From contig JAJTAY010000029.1 in the NCBI GenBank assembly GCA_021287165.1, forward strand, positions 208,125-272,124: a stretch of 64,000 nt of DNA. The letters run 5' to 3'. Source of the DNA: Bacteroidia bacterium. GTDB lineage: Bacteria > Bacteroidota > Bacteroidia > Bacteroidales > F082. A program made the translations under genes and the position numbers. Below the pieces are notes generated by a model. The model was not told the origin of the DNA. It made no database searches and saw only the letters and a program-made list of their open reading frames with translations. Positions 18,473-26,604 of this stretch are shown here, piece after piece (the first letter of the stretch is position 1; every line of letters starts with the position of its first letter).

Positions 18473-19824
18473 ACGTTATCTGTTGATGAGGTTAGTTCGA
18501 TCAGGGTAATTTCGGGTAAAATTCCAATGCGGCCGGGATATCCAATGCTGCCAAGCCCGCGGTTGACATAAAGGGTTTGACCTGAATCTGATTTGTAAGA
18601 ACCAGCCCAATGTTTGTACACATACTGGGCAGGACTCCATTTAAATCCCGGTATCTCGATGCCAAACTGGAAACCATGGGTGTGGCCTGAGAGCGTGAGT
18701 CCGATATCGCTTTTTTTATCGGCTACCTGAGCACTCCAGTGGCTGGGGTCGTGGCTGAGCAAAACTTTTACAGGAATATCTTCTACACCATTTAATGCCG
18801 CCCCGAGATCGCCCTTTCGCGGAAAGCGGGCGTTGGAGCTCCAGTTTTCGACGCCTATAATGGCCAGTTTTTCGTCTCCTTTGATCAAAACTGCCGATTC
18901 GTTGCGCAACAATTTCCAGCCTGAAGCCTTATATAAATCATACAAGTCTTCCATATTCTGCTGCTTTTCAAGCTCGGAAGGCCATTTCACATAATCGCCG
19001 TAGTCGTGATTGCCGAGAATAGCATACACGCCATAAGGTGCTTTGAGTCGCTTCATCGATTCACGAAAACGTTCAGCCTCCGTGGTAGTGTAATTTACAA
19101 GGTCGCCCGTAAAAACAACTACATCAGGTTCGGCGGAAAGGATGTCATCAATCGCCTCTTCGAAGGCATTAACATCCGACCACGATCCCAGGTGAAGATC
19201 AGAAATCTGAACAATCCTAAAGCCCTCAAAACTCATTGGCAATCCTTTGATCCCAACAGTGATTCGCTTTATGTCGAACCGGTGCACCCACCGAAACATA
19301 CCTGTAAACATGGTAGTTACAACCAAACCACCGGTGACAAGTGCCATCTGCTGCAAGAATTCGGAACGTTTGTATTTCCGGGCACCGGGAACGGAATCTT
19401 TGGTTTTGGAAAAGCTTATCCATGCCCAGAGTCCTTTCAGCCATTTGAGAATGTCGGCAAAAAACAGAATCACCGCCATGAAAAATTTTGCTACGTAAAA
19501 GCTGAAAATGCCGCCATAGACAAGGTTTCGCACCCAGGGCAACCAATCATAGGTTTTCAGTGCAAAAGTTATTACTGAGGCCGAGATCAGTGCAGCCAAA
19601 GGCAACCAGTACACCAAAATCAGAACCGATTTAAGTATTCTGTTGTAGGTGAATAGCTTACGTTTAAAAACGCCCCATACATACAGATCCAGAAGCATCA
19701 AAAAAACGAAGACCGGGTATCTGCCTGCATTTTTGGGGAATACGGCGAGCACTAAAAAATACCCCAGCACCAGTAAAACAACAGCCAGAGAGTAAGAAAA
19801 GAGGTGTTTGCGCAGAAGTCTCAT
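18469..19824 (-). CDS. membrane-anchored metallophosphoesterase
   Basis: The 451-residue protein has four or so hydrophobic segments in the first 180 residues, then a calcineurin-like phosphoesterase domain with all signature blocks: ISDLHLGSW, FTGDLVNY, ILGNHDYGDY, LSHDPSHW and LSGHTHGFQFG. This is the YaeI/YkuE-like arrangement of TM segments plus an extracytoplasmic or cytoplasmic-face phosphodiesterase; substrates in that group are often lipid or nucleotide phosphoesters, not resolvable here. It is the first gene of a two-gene operon with alkaline phosphatase (4-base ATGA overlap), suggesting joint use in phosphate salvage or envelope phosphoester turnover. Confidence 0.9.
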   Translation of the reverse strand: MRLLRKHLFSYSLAVVLLVLGYFLVLAVFPKNAGRYPVFVFLMLLDLYVWGVFKRKLFTYNRILKSVLILVYWLPLAALISASVITFALKTYDWLPWVRNLVYGGIFSFYVAKFFMAVILFFADILKWLKGLWAWISFSKTKDSVPGARKYKRSEFLQQMALVTGGLVVTTMFTGMFRWVHRFDIKRITVGIKGLPMSFEGFRIVQISDLHLGSWSDVNAFEEAIDDILSAEPDVVVFTGDLVNYTTTEAERFRESMKRLKAPYGVYAILGNHDYGDYVKWPSELEKQQNMEDLYDLYKASGWKLLRNESAVLIKGDEKLAIIGVENWSSNARFPRKGDLGAALNGVEDIPVKVLLSHDPSHWSAQVADKKSDIGLTLSGHTHGFQFGIEIPGFKWSPAQYVYKHWAGSYKSDSGQTLYVNRGLGSIGYPGRIGILPEITLIELTSSTDNV

Positions 19825-19919
19825 AAATCCGCGGCAAAATTAGCCACTTCCATTTTACCCTAACATTAAATAACCTTAAAATAAGCGGTTTAACTTTCCC
19901 GGAATTCTTTAAACTGTCG

Positions 19920-19927
19920 TATCTTTA
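19920..19927 (+). promoter_or_regulatory. minus-7-like element of the DUF4332-type gene
   Basis: TATCTTTA is one mismatch from TAnnTTTG. Because it runs into the upstream in-frame ATG at 19927, transcription would begin after that codon, which supports translation from the ATG at 19990. Confidence 0.4.
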
Positions 19928-19989
19928 TGGATCATTTAATCAGCGAACCAATAATTGACCAACAAACATTAACCTTAAAACCTTTCATT

Positions 19990-20400
19990 ATGGCAAACTA
20001 CAAAATTGAAGAAATTGAGGGTATTGGCCCTGTTTATGGCGAAAAGCTCCGTGCTGCCGGCGTTAATAACACCGACAAACTGCTCGAAGCTGCAAAAACA
20101 AAGAAAGGCAGAGCTGAACTTGCCGAAAAATCCGGTTTGGACGAAAAGAAGATCCTGAAGTTTGCCAATATGGCCGACCTTTTCAGGATTGCCGGTATTG
20201 GGTCGGAGTATGCCGAGCTGCTCGAAGCCGCCGGGGTGGACACTGTGCCTGAGCTCGCCCAGCGCAAACCCGAAAACCTCACCGCAAAAATGGAAGAGGT
20301 GAATGCGGAGAAAAAACTTGTGAGACGCGTTCCGACGCTCACAGAGGTAGAAAAATGGGTTGCACAGGCCAAAGAACTGCCGAGAGCATTGGAATACTAA
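19990..20400 (+). CDS. DUF4332-like helix-hairpin-helix protein
   Basis: The 136-residue protein begins MANYKIEEIEGIGPVYGEKL and contains two helix-hairpin-helix-like repeats, each with a G-I-G core (IEGIGPVYGEKLRAAGV and FRIAGIGSEYAELLEAAGV), which is the DUF4332 pattern. HhH motifs usually bind DNA or mediate protein contacts through the GIG turn; the exact role is unknown. An upstream in-frame ATG at 19927 would add 21 residues but overlaps the promoter element, so it was not chosen. The gene stands alone and ends in a terminator. Confidence 0.8.
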   Translation: MANYKIEEIEGIGPVYGEKLRAAGVNNTDKLLEAAKTKKGRAELAEKSGLDEKKILKFANMADLFRIAGIGSEYAELLEAAGVDTVPELAQRKPENLTAKMEEVNAEKKLVRRVPTLTEVEKWVAQAKELPRALEY

Positions 20401-20423
20401 TTGCTAAAAATCACATTACCAAT

Positions 20424-20451
20424 AAGGTCGGAAGTTTTCCGGCCTTTTTTT
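20424..20451 (+). terminator. intrinsic terminator of the DUF4332-type gene
   Basis: A 10-bp stem (AAGGTCGGAA/TTCCGGCCTT, one G-U pair) with a 3-base loop runs into a T7 tract. Confidence 0.85.
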
Positions 20452-20536
20452 GTCCTATTTGCGATATTCGCGGCATTGAAGTAAAATACGGAATACTTTT
20501 TCCGGCAGTTTTGTTTAATTGACAAATTACACCTGC

Positions 20537-23440
20537 ATGAAACCTAAACGCTTCATTTTATTTAGCCTGATCATCCTTCTTCTACCATTTTCCATTACCG
20601 CCCAACCCGATCCCCAACGCATGATGCAGCCCGTGAAAGTAAACGGCAAGGTGATCGACAAGGCGGACGGAACAGCGCTGCCAGGCGCTCACATCATTTT
20701 CAGGCATATACGCGATACGAGTCGGGTTGTGAGAACAACAACAGACAACAACGGGCTGTTTAGCTTAAATATGCCAAGAGGGCGCTACAACCTGCACACC
20801 TCCTACGTAGGCTTTAAAGCCGACGAGCGCCAGCTGACCATCATCGAGGAAGTGAACAACCTCGGCAACATTGCCCTCGAAAAGGCCGACGCCATGCTGA
20901 GTGAAGTCACCGTAGCCGGCGAAGCGGTTCAGGTGAGGGTAAAATCCGATACACTGCAGTTCGATGCCCAGGCCTATAAAACCAATCCCGATGCCACGGC
21001 CGAAGACCTTGTTAGAAAGTTGCCAGGCGTTACAATCACTCCTGAAGGCGTTCAGGCACAGGGCGAAACGGTTAGACGCGTGCTGGTTGACGGACAGGAA
21101 TTTTTTGGTGACGATCCCAATATAGCATTACGCAATTTGCCGGCCGAAATGATCAGTCAGGTTGAAGTCTTCGACCAGATGAGCGACCAGTCGCGCCTCA
21201 CGGGATTCGACGATGGACAGCGCACCAAAACCATCAACATTGTTACGCGCCAGGACAGGCGCAGCGGTCAGTTTGGGAAAGTGTATGCCGGATATGGCGA
21301 AAATGGACGTTTTCAGGCGGGACTTACCACCAATATTTTTCTTGGCAAGCGTCGATTCTCCATACTTGGCATGAGCAATAACATCAACCAGCAAAACTTC
21401 AGCACGGAAGATCTGTCGGGATTTTTCTCCAGTGGTCGAAGCGGAGGTGGTGGTGGGATGCGGCAGTTTGTAGGTGGGGGTGGATTCCCCGGCGGCAGTT
21501 TCAACCGTGGCGATTTTCTGGTGGGTCAGCAAAACGGCAACAACACAACCCACTCCTATGGCATCAATTACACCGATGTCTGGATGGATAAAGTGAATGC
21601 CAATATGAGCTACTTCTTCAACCTGGCCCGCAACACTACCAACCAGACACTGGAGAGACAGTATTTCCTGAACGAAAATATCAACCGTCAGTACGACGAA
21701 ACAAGCAATAGCAGCCGCGATAACTATAACCACCGTTTAAATGCGCGTCTTGAATACAAGATCAACGACAACAACACCATCATGCTTATTCCCCGTTTCA
21801 GTGCGCAGAAAACCAATTCGGATAATTTCACAGATGCGAGCATGGTCATGTTGACGCAATCAATTGGAAACCATACGCTTACGACTTACGATCGGAAATG
21901 GGACGGTATAAACTTTGGAAACACGCTGATTTACCGGCTCAGATTAAACGAAAAAGGGAGATCAGTTTCAGCAAGAATTAATAATAATCTGAATAACAAC
22001 GAATTACTTTATACGCTTGATGCACTCGAATGGACAGGTGGTATCGTCCTGAATGTCGATACAACGCGACAGCAATCGACAACTAAAACGCTCAATCAGA
22101 GCCATTCGGGTAATGTCACTTACACCGAACCTGCAGGTAAGAACGGCATGATTCAGGTTTCGTATAACCTTTCCTACACCGATAATACCAGCGAACGTCA
22201 GACCAATGATTTCGACATCATATCCGGTGCTTACAACCAGCTTGTACCCGAACTCTCAAGCGACCTCAACAGCGGCTATCTGACACACCGTGCAGGAGCG
22301 GGCTATCGTTACCGCACTGAAAAATACAATTTCCTCGCAGAACTGGCATGGCAGCAGGCTAGTCTGGAATCGCAGCAAAAACTACCGTATGTCAACAAAA
22401 CAAACTACAGCTATGGTAACCTTATGCCTTCGCTGCAGTTCAACTATAACTTTTCGCGTAGCGAAACAGCCCGCTTCATGTATCGTACATTCACCAACGG
22501 CCCTTCGGCTTCGCAGCTTTCCGATGTGGTGGACAACACCAATACCCTGCTCCTTTCGAGCGGTAATCCAAATTTGCAGCAAAGCTACAGCCACTTTCTC
22601 ACCGGCAGCTACAACCTGACGCGTATTGCAAAGGGCAAATCCTTTATGGGTTTTGTTTTCATGAATCTCACCGAAAATTATATAGGCAACTCGCTCATTA
22701 TTGCCCGCAACGATACGCTGCTCGAAAATGGCTACACCCTTCCGGCAGGTGCACAATATACCAGACCTGAAAACCTCTCTGGACTCGTCAACCTTCGCTC
22801 CTCACTGACCTACGGCTTCCCGTTCCGTAAGATCAAAAGCAATGTAAATCTCACAGGTGGTTTTGCCTGGACACGCACACCCAGCCTGATCAACAAATTT
22901 GAAAACCTCACGAATACCTATACCACATCCGGAGGCGCAACTTTAAGCAGCAACATCAGTCAGAATCTGGACTTTACACTCGGCTACAGGCTCAATCATC
23001 AAACCACGCGAAACAAGCTCAGGCCCCAATCGGACAACCAATATTTTTACCATGTGGGTGAAGCGCGGGTAGCATGGACAGTCAGGAAAAAGTGGGTTTT
23101 GCGCAGCGATCTCAACAACCTGTATTACACAGGTTTAGGAGATAATTTTAATGAAAACTATTGGCTTTGGAACATTAACCTGGGCCGGAAGCTGTTCGAA
23201 AACAACCGGGGTGAAATTACCCTGGGCGTGTACGACCTGCTCAACCAAAACCGCAGTGTAACCCAGAATGTCACCGACACCTATATCGAAAGTGCCCGCT
23301 ACAATGTACTCAACCGCTTCCTAATGCTCACTTTTACCTATAACTTCCGCAACTTCGGCGCACAGAACCAGCGCTCACAACCGCAGCAAAACACGCAAGG
23401 ACCCCCTCGCGATATGATGTTTCATCTACCTCCTATGTAA
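20537..23440 (+). CDS. outer-membrane beta-barrel receptor (TonB-receptor-like)
   Basis: The ATG at 20537 (MKPKRFILFSL) gives 967 residues with a signal peptide ending SITAQ; a TTG 18 bases upstream is less likely. A carboxypeptidase-regulatory-like domain occupies about 35-120 (VNGKVIDKADGTALPGAH), followed by a plug-like region (LVRKLPGVTITPEGVQAQGETVRRVLVDG) and a long barrel, as in the outer-membrane beta-barrel family 3 proteins of Bacteroidota. The plug/barrel junction has a Gly-rich loop (about residues 305-325). It lacks the usual C-terminal aromatic end, finishing instead with a Gln/Pro-rich tail. The ligand is unknown and there is no partner gene alongside. Confidence 0.85.
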   Translation: MKPKRFILFSLIILLLPFSITAQPDPQRMMQPVKVNGKVIDKADGTALPGAHIIFRHIRDTSRVVRTTTDNNGLFSLNMPRGRYNLHTSYVGFKADERQLTIIEEVNNLGNIALEKADAMLSEVTVAGEAVQVRVKSDTLQFDAQAYKTNPDATAEDLVRKLPGVTITPEGVQAQGETVRRVLVDGQEFFGDDPNIALRNLPAEMISQVEVFDQMSDQSRLTGFDDGQRTKTINIVTRQDRRSGQFGKVYAGYGENGRFQAGLTTNIFLGKRRFSILGMSNNINQQNFSTEDLSGFFSSGRSGGGGGMRQFVGGGGFPGGSFNRGDFLVGQQNGNNTTHSYGINYTDVWMDKVNANMSYFFNLARNTTNQTLERQYFLNENINRQYDETSNSSRDNYNHRLNARLEYKINDNNTIMLIPRFSAQKTNSDNFTDASMVMLTQSIGNHTLTTYDRKWDGINFGNTLIYRLRLNEKGRSVSARINNNLNNNELLYTLDALEWTGGIVLNVDTTRQQSTTKTLNQSHSGNVTYTEPAGKNGMIQVSYNLSYTDNTSERQTNDFDIISGAYNQLVPELSSDLNSGYLTHRAGAGYRYRTEKYNFLAELAWQQASLESQQKLPYVNKTNYSYGNLMPSLQFNYNFSRSETARFMYRTFTNGPSASQLSDVVDNTNTLLLSSGNPNLQQSYSHFLTGSYNLTRIAKGKSFMGFVFMNLTENYIGNSLIIARNDTLLENGYTLPAGAQYTRPENLSGLVNLRSSLTYGFPFRKIKSNVNLTGGFAWTRTPSLINKFENLTNTYTTSGGATLSSNISQNLDFTLGYRLNHQTTRNKLRPQSDNQYFYHVGEARVAWTVRKKWVLRSDLNNLYYTGLGDNFNENYWLWNINLGRKLFENNRGEITLGVYDLLNQNRSVTQNVTDTYIESARYNVLNRFLMLTFTYNFRNFGAQNQRSQPQQNTQGPPRDMMFHLPPM

Positions 23441-23482
23441 TTTTGGCAAGGATCATCATAACATTCTTGTTTGCAATAAAAT

Positions 23483-23511
23483 AAAAAAAACCGCCTTCCG
23501 GCGGTTTTTTT
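23483..23511. terminator. bidirectional intrinsic terminator
   Basis: A stem CCGCC/GGCGG with a TTCC loop is flanked by A8 on the left and T7 on the right, so it can end both the beta-barrel gene (plus) and gdhA (minus), which converge here. Confidence 0.9.
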
Positions 23512-23531
23512 GGTTTTGGTTATGATTGTTC

Positions 23532-24869
23532 CTAGAGAACGCCCTGGTCCATCATCGCGTTGGCTACCTTGAGGAAGCCGGCTACATTGGCGCCTTTAAC
23601 ATAGTCGATATATCCGTCTTCCTGTGTGCCGTACTTAACGCATGAGTTGTGGATATTGCGCATGATTTCGTGCAGGCGGGCGTCTACCTCTTCGCGGCTC
23701 CAGGAGAGCTTCATGGAGTTTTGGGTCATTTCGAGGCCTGAAGTGGCTACGCCGCCGGCATTTGCAGCCTTTCCGGGAGCAAAAAGGATTTTGGCATGCT
23801 TAAACACTTCAATAGCTTCCGGTGTGGAAGGCATATTGGCGCCTTCAGCTACGCAAATACATCCATTGGCCACAAGCTTTTCGGCGTCTTCCTTGTTCAG
23901 CTCGTTCTGGGTGGCGCAAGGCATGGCTACGTCAACCTTTACTTCCCAAGGGCGTTTGCCGGGCACGAATTGTGCTCCTGGGAATTCAAGCGCGTAGGGT
24001 TTCACAATATCCTGATTTGAAGCACGCAGCTCGAGCAGGTATTCAATCTTGTCGCCGGAGATTCCGTCAGGATCGTAGATATATCCGTCAGGTCCGGAGA
24101 TGGTTACAACTTTTGCACCCAGTTGGTTGAGCTTAGTGATGGCACCCCATGCTACATTGCCGAAGCCCGAAACAGCAACAACCTTATCTTTAAAATTCTG
24201 ACCGCGGGTGGCAAGCATTTCCTGAGCAAAATAAACGGCGCCAAAACCGGTGGCTTCCGGACGGATGAGCGAACCACCCCAGTTGATGCCTTTACCGGTA
24301 AGCACGCCCACATGTTCCATAGTCAGCTTTTTGTACATGCCGTACATATAACCGATTTCCTTTCCGCCAACGCCGATATCACCTGCAGGAACGTCGGTTT
24401 CGGGACCGATAAGACGCCACAGCTCGAGCATGAAAGACTGGCAGAAGCGCATGATTTCGGCATCCGATTTGCCCTTGGGATCAAAGTCCGATCCGCCTTT
24501 GGCACCACCCATCGGCAATGTGGTCAGGCTGTTCTTGAAAATCTGTTCGAAACCCAGAAACTTCAGGATGCTGAGGTTTACGCTGGGGTGGAAACGCAAT
24601 CCGCCTTTGTATGGTCCAATGGCGTTGTTGAACTGAACGCGATAACCCAGATTGACGTGGACTTTTCCATGGTCGTCAACCCATGGCACCTTGAACATAA
24701 GCACCCTGTCGGGCTCAACAATGCGGTCGATAATGCCCTTGGCTTCAATCTGAGGGTTCTGGTTTACAACATCCTCGATAGATTCGAGCACTTCGCGCAC
24801 TGCCTGCAGATACTCCACTTCACCCGGATGCTTTTTCTCCAGGTCGTTCATGATTTTCTCGAGATTCAT
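23532..24869 (-). CDS. gdhA: NADP-type glutamate dehydrogenase
   Basis: The 445-residue protein has the length and blocks of the hexameric bacterial GdhA family: KGGLRFHPSV for substrate binding, PMGGAKGGSDFDPKGKSD with the catalytic Lys, DVPAGDIGVGGKEIGYMYG, and the Rossmann segment VAVSGFGNVAWGA. It catalyses reversible amination of 2-oxoglutarate to glutamate in the cytoplasm and is the main ammonium-assimilation enzyme in many Bacteroidota. The cofactor (NADPH rather than NADH) is inferred from family and length. It is a single-gene unit with its own promoter, a palindrome near the start site, and a shared terminator. Confidence 0.96.
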   Translation of the reverse strand: MNLEKIMNDLEKKHPGEVEYLQAVREVLESIEDVVNQNPQIEAKGIIDRIVEPDRVLMFKVPWVDDHGKVHVNLGYRVQFNNAIGPYKGGLRFHPSVNLSILKFLGFEQIFKNSLTTLPMGGAKGGSDFDPKGKSDAEIMRFCQSFMLELWRLIGPETDVPAGDIGVGGKEIGYMYGMYKKLTMEHVGVLTGKGINWGGSLIRPEATGFGAVYFAQEMLATRGQNFKDKVVAVSGFGNVAWGAITKLNQLGAKVVTISGPDGYIYDPDGISGDKIEYLLELRASNQDIVKPYALEFPGAQFVPGKRPWEVKVDVAMPCATQNELNKEDAEKLVANGCICVAEGANMPSTPEAIEVFKHAKILFAPGKAANAGGVATSGLEMTQNSMKLSWSREEVDARLHEIMRNIHNSCVKYGTQEDGYIDYVKGANVAGFLKVANAMMDQGVL

Positions 24870-24915
24870 AGGTTTTGGTGTTAGGTGATTGAATCAGATT
24901 ATTTTTTGTGAACTT

Positions 24916-24928
24916 TTCACAGTGTGAA
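24916..24928. promoter_or_regulatory. palindrome in the gdhA leader (possible operator)
   Basis: TTCACA-G-TGTGAA is a perfect 13-base inverted repeat placed about 15-25 bases downstream of the gdhA minus-7 element, in the position of a roadblock operator. A second half-site (GTGAA at 24909-24913) lies beside it. The binding factor is unknown. Confidence 0.4.
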
Positions 24929-24941
24929 TACTTTAACACTG

Positions 24942-24949
24942 CAAAAGTA
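24942..24949 (-). promoter_or_regulatory. minus-7 element of gdhA
   Basis: The minus strand reads TACTTTTG, an exact TAnnTTTG match, 73 bases upstream of the gdhA ATG. Confidence 0.55.
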
Positions 24950-25072
24950 GCGTTTTTAAATCTACATAACCAAATAAGAAGTCCTCAAAATGATCCACCC
25001 AAAGTATATTGGAAAGAATCTAAATAAACCGGTTGCAAACGTTTGAAAATAAGCAATTGTTACCGCAACTTT

Positions 25073-25765
25073 TTACAAAGGAACAACCCACGATGAGAGT
25101 AACCAAAGCCGTGAACCATACCTTTCGTCGAATAGCCGCTGTGCCCGGTGCTGAAGTTCAAATTGCAGCCTGTGTTCGTTGGCGAACAGCATGCCAATTC
25201 CGAGCCCGCTACGGTTGTCGAGTCTCAGATTTTTGATTTGTTCGTCGCTGCTGAGCAATAACTCGCTTCCAGCGATGAAGTAAAACTCTCCGGCATCGAG
25301 CTTGTCGCCTTGCAAGGGTCGCTCGGCCACGATACGATAGCGAAGGCGATGCTGAAAACTCTCTTCAAAAAAACGCTGTTCAATTCTGGCACGGTGGGCA
25401 AGGCTCCAATTACCCGTGGGTGTACGAAAGCTGTATTGCCAAATGATTCTTTTTTCGGTATTTGCCTGATCCAGTGGTTCTTCCACCCCATACAAAAAGC
25501 CAAGTGTTATTCTTCTTCCACCTACTAAACGTCGATTTATGAAACCCTGAGCTTCGGCAAGCAACAGCCTGCCGGCATCAGAATGGTTTCCTTCACCCAA
25601 TTGCCCCATACCAAATCGGGCAACAAACTTGGTGTTCCACGACCACTGCCCGATAATGTTACCGGATAAACTAATATCTGGCTCCCAAACCATGGGAACC
25701 TGAGCACTAAGTCCTGTTGCAAAAAAAATCGCAACAAATAGGATCGCTGATATTTTTCGTACCAT
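25073..25765 (-). CDS. DUF2490-like exported protein
   Basis: The ATG at 25765 gives 230 residues with a signal peptide (ending ATGLSAQ). The mature protein is a predicted beta-barrel-like sequence with alternating aromatic residues (SWNTKFVARFG, RRITLGFLYGVEE, RLQFELQHRAQRLF), matching the DUF2490 pattern of small Bacteroidota outer-membrane proteins. Function unknown. Its ATG overlaps the stop of the upstream gene by one base (TGATG), so the two are translationally coupled and probably act together. Confidence 0.75.
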   Translation of the reverse strand: MVRKISAILFVAIFFATGLSAQVPMVWEPDISLSGNIIGQWSWNTKFVARFGMGQLGEGNHSDAGRLLLAEAQGFINRRLVGGRRITLGFLYGVEEPLDQANTEKRIIWQYSFRTPTGNWSLAHRARIEQRFFEESFQHRLRYRIVAERPLQGDKLDAGEFYFIAGSELLLSSDEQIKNLRLDNRSGLGIGMLFANEHRLQFELQHRAQRLFDERYGSRLWLLSSWVVPL

Positions 25766-26361
25766 CAATACAACAAGTGTCTATCGTCGGGAGGTACAAC
25801 TTCGCGCTTGCGTAAAAGTCTTCCATCTTCATCCATTAAAAGCTCATAAACGACCAGCCGTCCATCTCCCGATTTTACCTCCATTTCGACCTCGTAACGC
25901 ACGTTTACACCTTTGTGACCAGGATTGATTATTTCCGGTTTGAAGGATCGATTGATAGGATCTTTCCACGAAAATTGCCGCTGTGCTTTCAAAATCCTGT
26001 ATGGTGAGCCAAGTCGATTGAACTCCTCTTGCATGGTTTTGGTCATAAGCTTGCGAAAAGTTCGGTTAGAAATGGTCTGTTCGATATCCTTGAATCCACC
26101 AAGGCTATCAAATTCCAGACTCCAGCGGCTACCTTTCCAATTAAACTTGGCTTCGAAGGTCGTTGCACTGCTGCCAGTTTCTTTGTAGAACCTTGCCTTG
26201 CTGATGTGCCCTGCGAGCTGATCCAATTGTTCGAGGGCAGCCGAAGGAAATTCATGCCTTTGAACCCTTCGCTCCAATTCCTGCTTGAATTGCTTCTCCT
26301 GTGCATTTGCCAAAAGCGGCAAAACCAGAAGTAATATTTTGATGAGTTGAGGTAAACGCAT
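25765..26361 (-). CDS. hypothetical exported protein
   Basis: Unrecognised family. The 198-residue product has a signal peptide (MRLPQLIKILLLVLPLLANAQ) and a soluble basic mature part with no Cys for lipid attachment, so it is probably periplasmic. The PDDRHLLY C terminus and the many Arg/Lys/Glu residues give no clue to function. It is the first gene of a two-gene operon with the DUF2490-like protein and is divergent from the trp operon. Confidence 0.75.
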   Translation of the reverse strand: MRLPQLIKILLLVLPLLANAQEKQFKQELERRVQRHEFPSAALEQLDQLAGHISKARFYKETGSSATTFEAKFNWKGSRWSLEFDSLGGFKDIEQTISNRTFRKLMTKTMQEEFNRLGSPYRILKAQRQFSWKDPINRSFKPEIINPGHKGVNVRYEVEMEVKSGDGRLVVYELLMDEDGRLLRKREVVPPDDRHLLY

Positions 26362-26376
26362 ATTACTGGTTTACTG

Positions 26377-26384
26377 CAAATTTA
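26377..26384 (-). promoter_or_regulatory. minus-7 element of the 26361-25073 operon
   Basis: The minus strand reads TAAATTTG (TAnnTTTG), about 16 bases before the ATG at 26361. Confidence 0.45.
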
Positions 26385-26428
26385 CAAAGCAGGCCTATAA
26401 TGTTTCTCAAAAAAATTTTGGTATCCGC

Positions 26429-26457
26429 TTGCCTGTTTCAAAAATGCCATAATTTTG
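26429..26457 (+). promoter_or_regulatory. trp operon promoter
   Basis: TTG at 26429-26431 and TAATTTTG at 26450-26457 are separated by 18 bases, a good Bacteroidota-type minus-33/minus-7 pair. The predicted start of transcription is about 26464, just ahead of the leader peptide. Confidence 0.65.
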
Positions 26458-26477
26458 GCTGCACAAAAACGAAATCA

Positions 26478-26528
26478 ATGCACGTACAATTCTGGTGGTG
26501 GCACAGAAGTTTCTTCCTTTCAAGCTGA
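26478..26528 (+). CDS. trpL: trp leader peptide
   Basis: A 16-codon reading frame, MHVQFWWWHRSFFLSS, with three consecutive UGG codons (26493-26501) sits between the trp promoter and a strong terminator. This is the hallmark of ribosome-mediated transcription attenuation: stalling at Trp codons when charged tRNA-Trp is scarce. A 10-base inverted repeat (CGTACAATTC at 26483-26492, just 5' of the Trp codons, and GAATTGTACG at 26530-26539, just after the stop codon) forms the leader 1:2 stem, which a stalled ribosome would break. The frame is short but its position and content leave little doubt. Confidence 0.88.
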   Translation: MHVQFWWWHRSFFLSS

Positions 26529-26556
26529 GGAATTGTACGACCATTAACAATACATG

Positions 26557-26588
26557 AAAAGGTCTGTCGTCCGCGGCAGGCCTTTTTT
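26557..26588 (+). terminator. trp operon attenuator terminator
   Basis: AAAAGGTCTGTCG and CGGCAGGCCTTTT pair over 13 bp (two G-U pairs) around a TCCG loop and run into T6. It lies between the leader peptide and trpE. An alternative pairing of ACGAC (26537-26541, in leader strand 2) with GTCGT (26566-26570) would disrupt it, giving a plausible antiterminator. Confidence 0.88.
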
Positions 26589-26604
26589 GTTAACATAAAG
26601 CACT

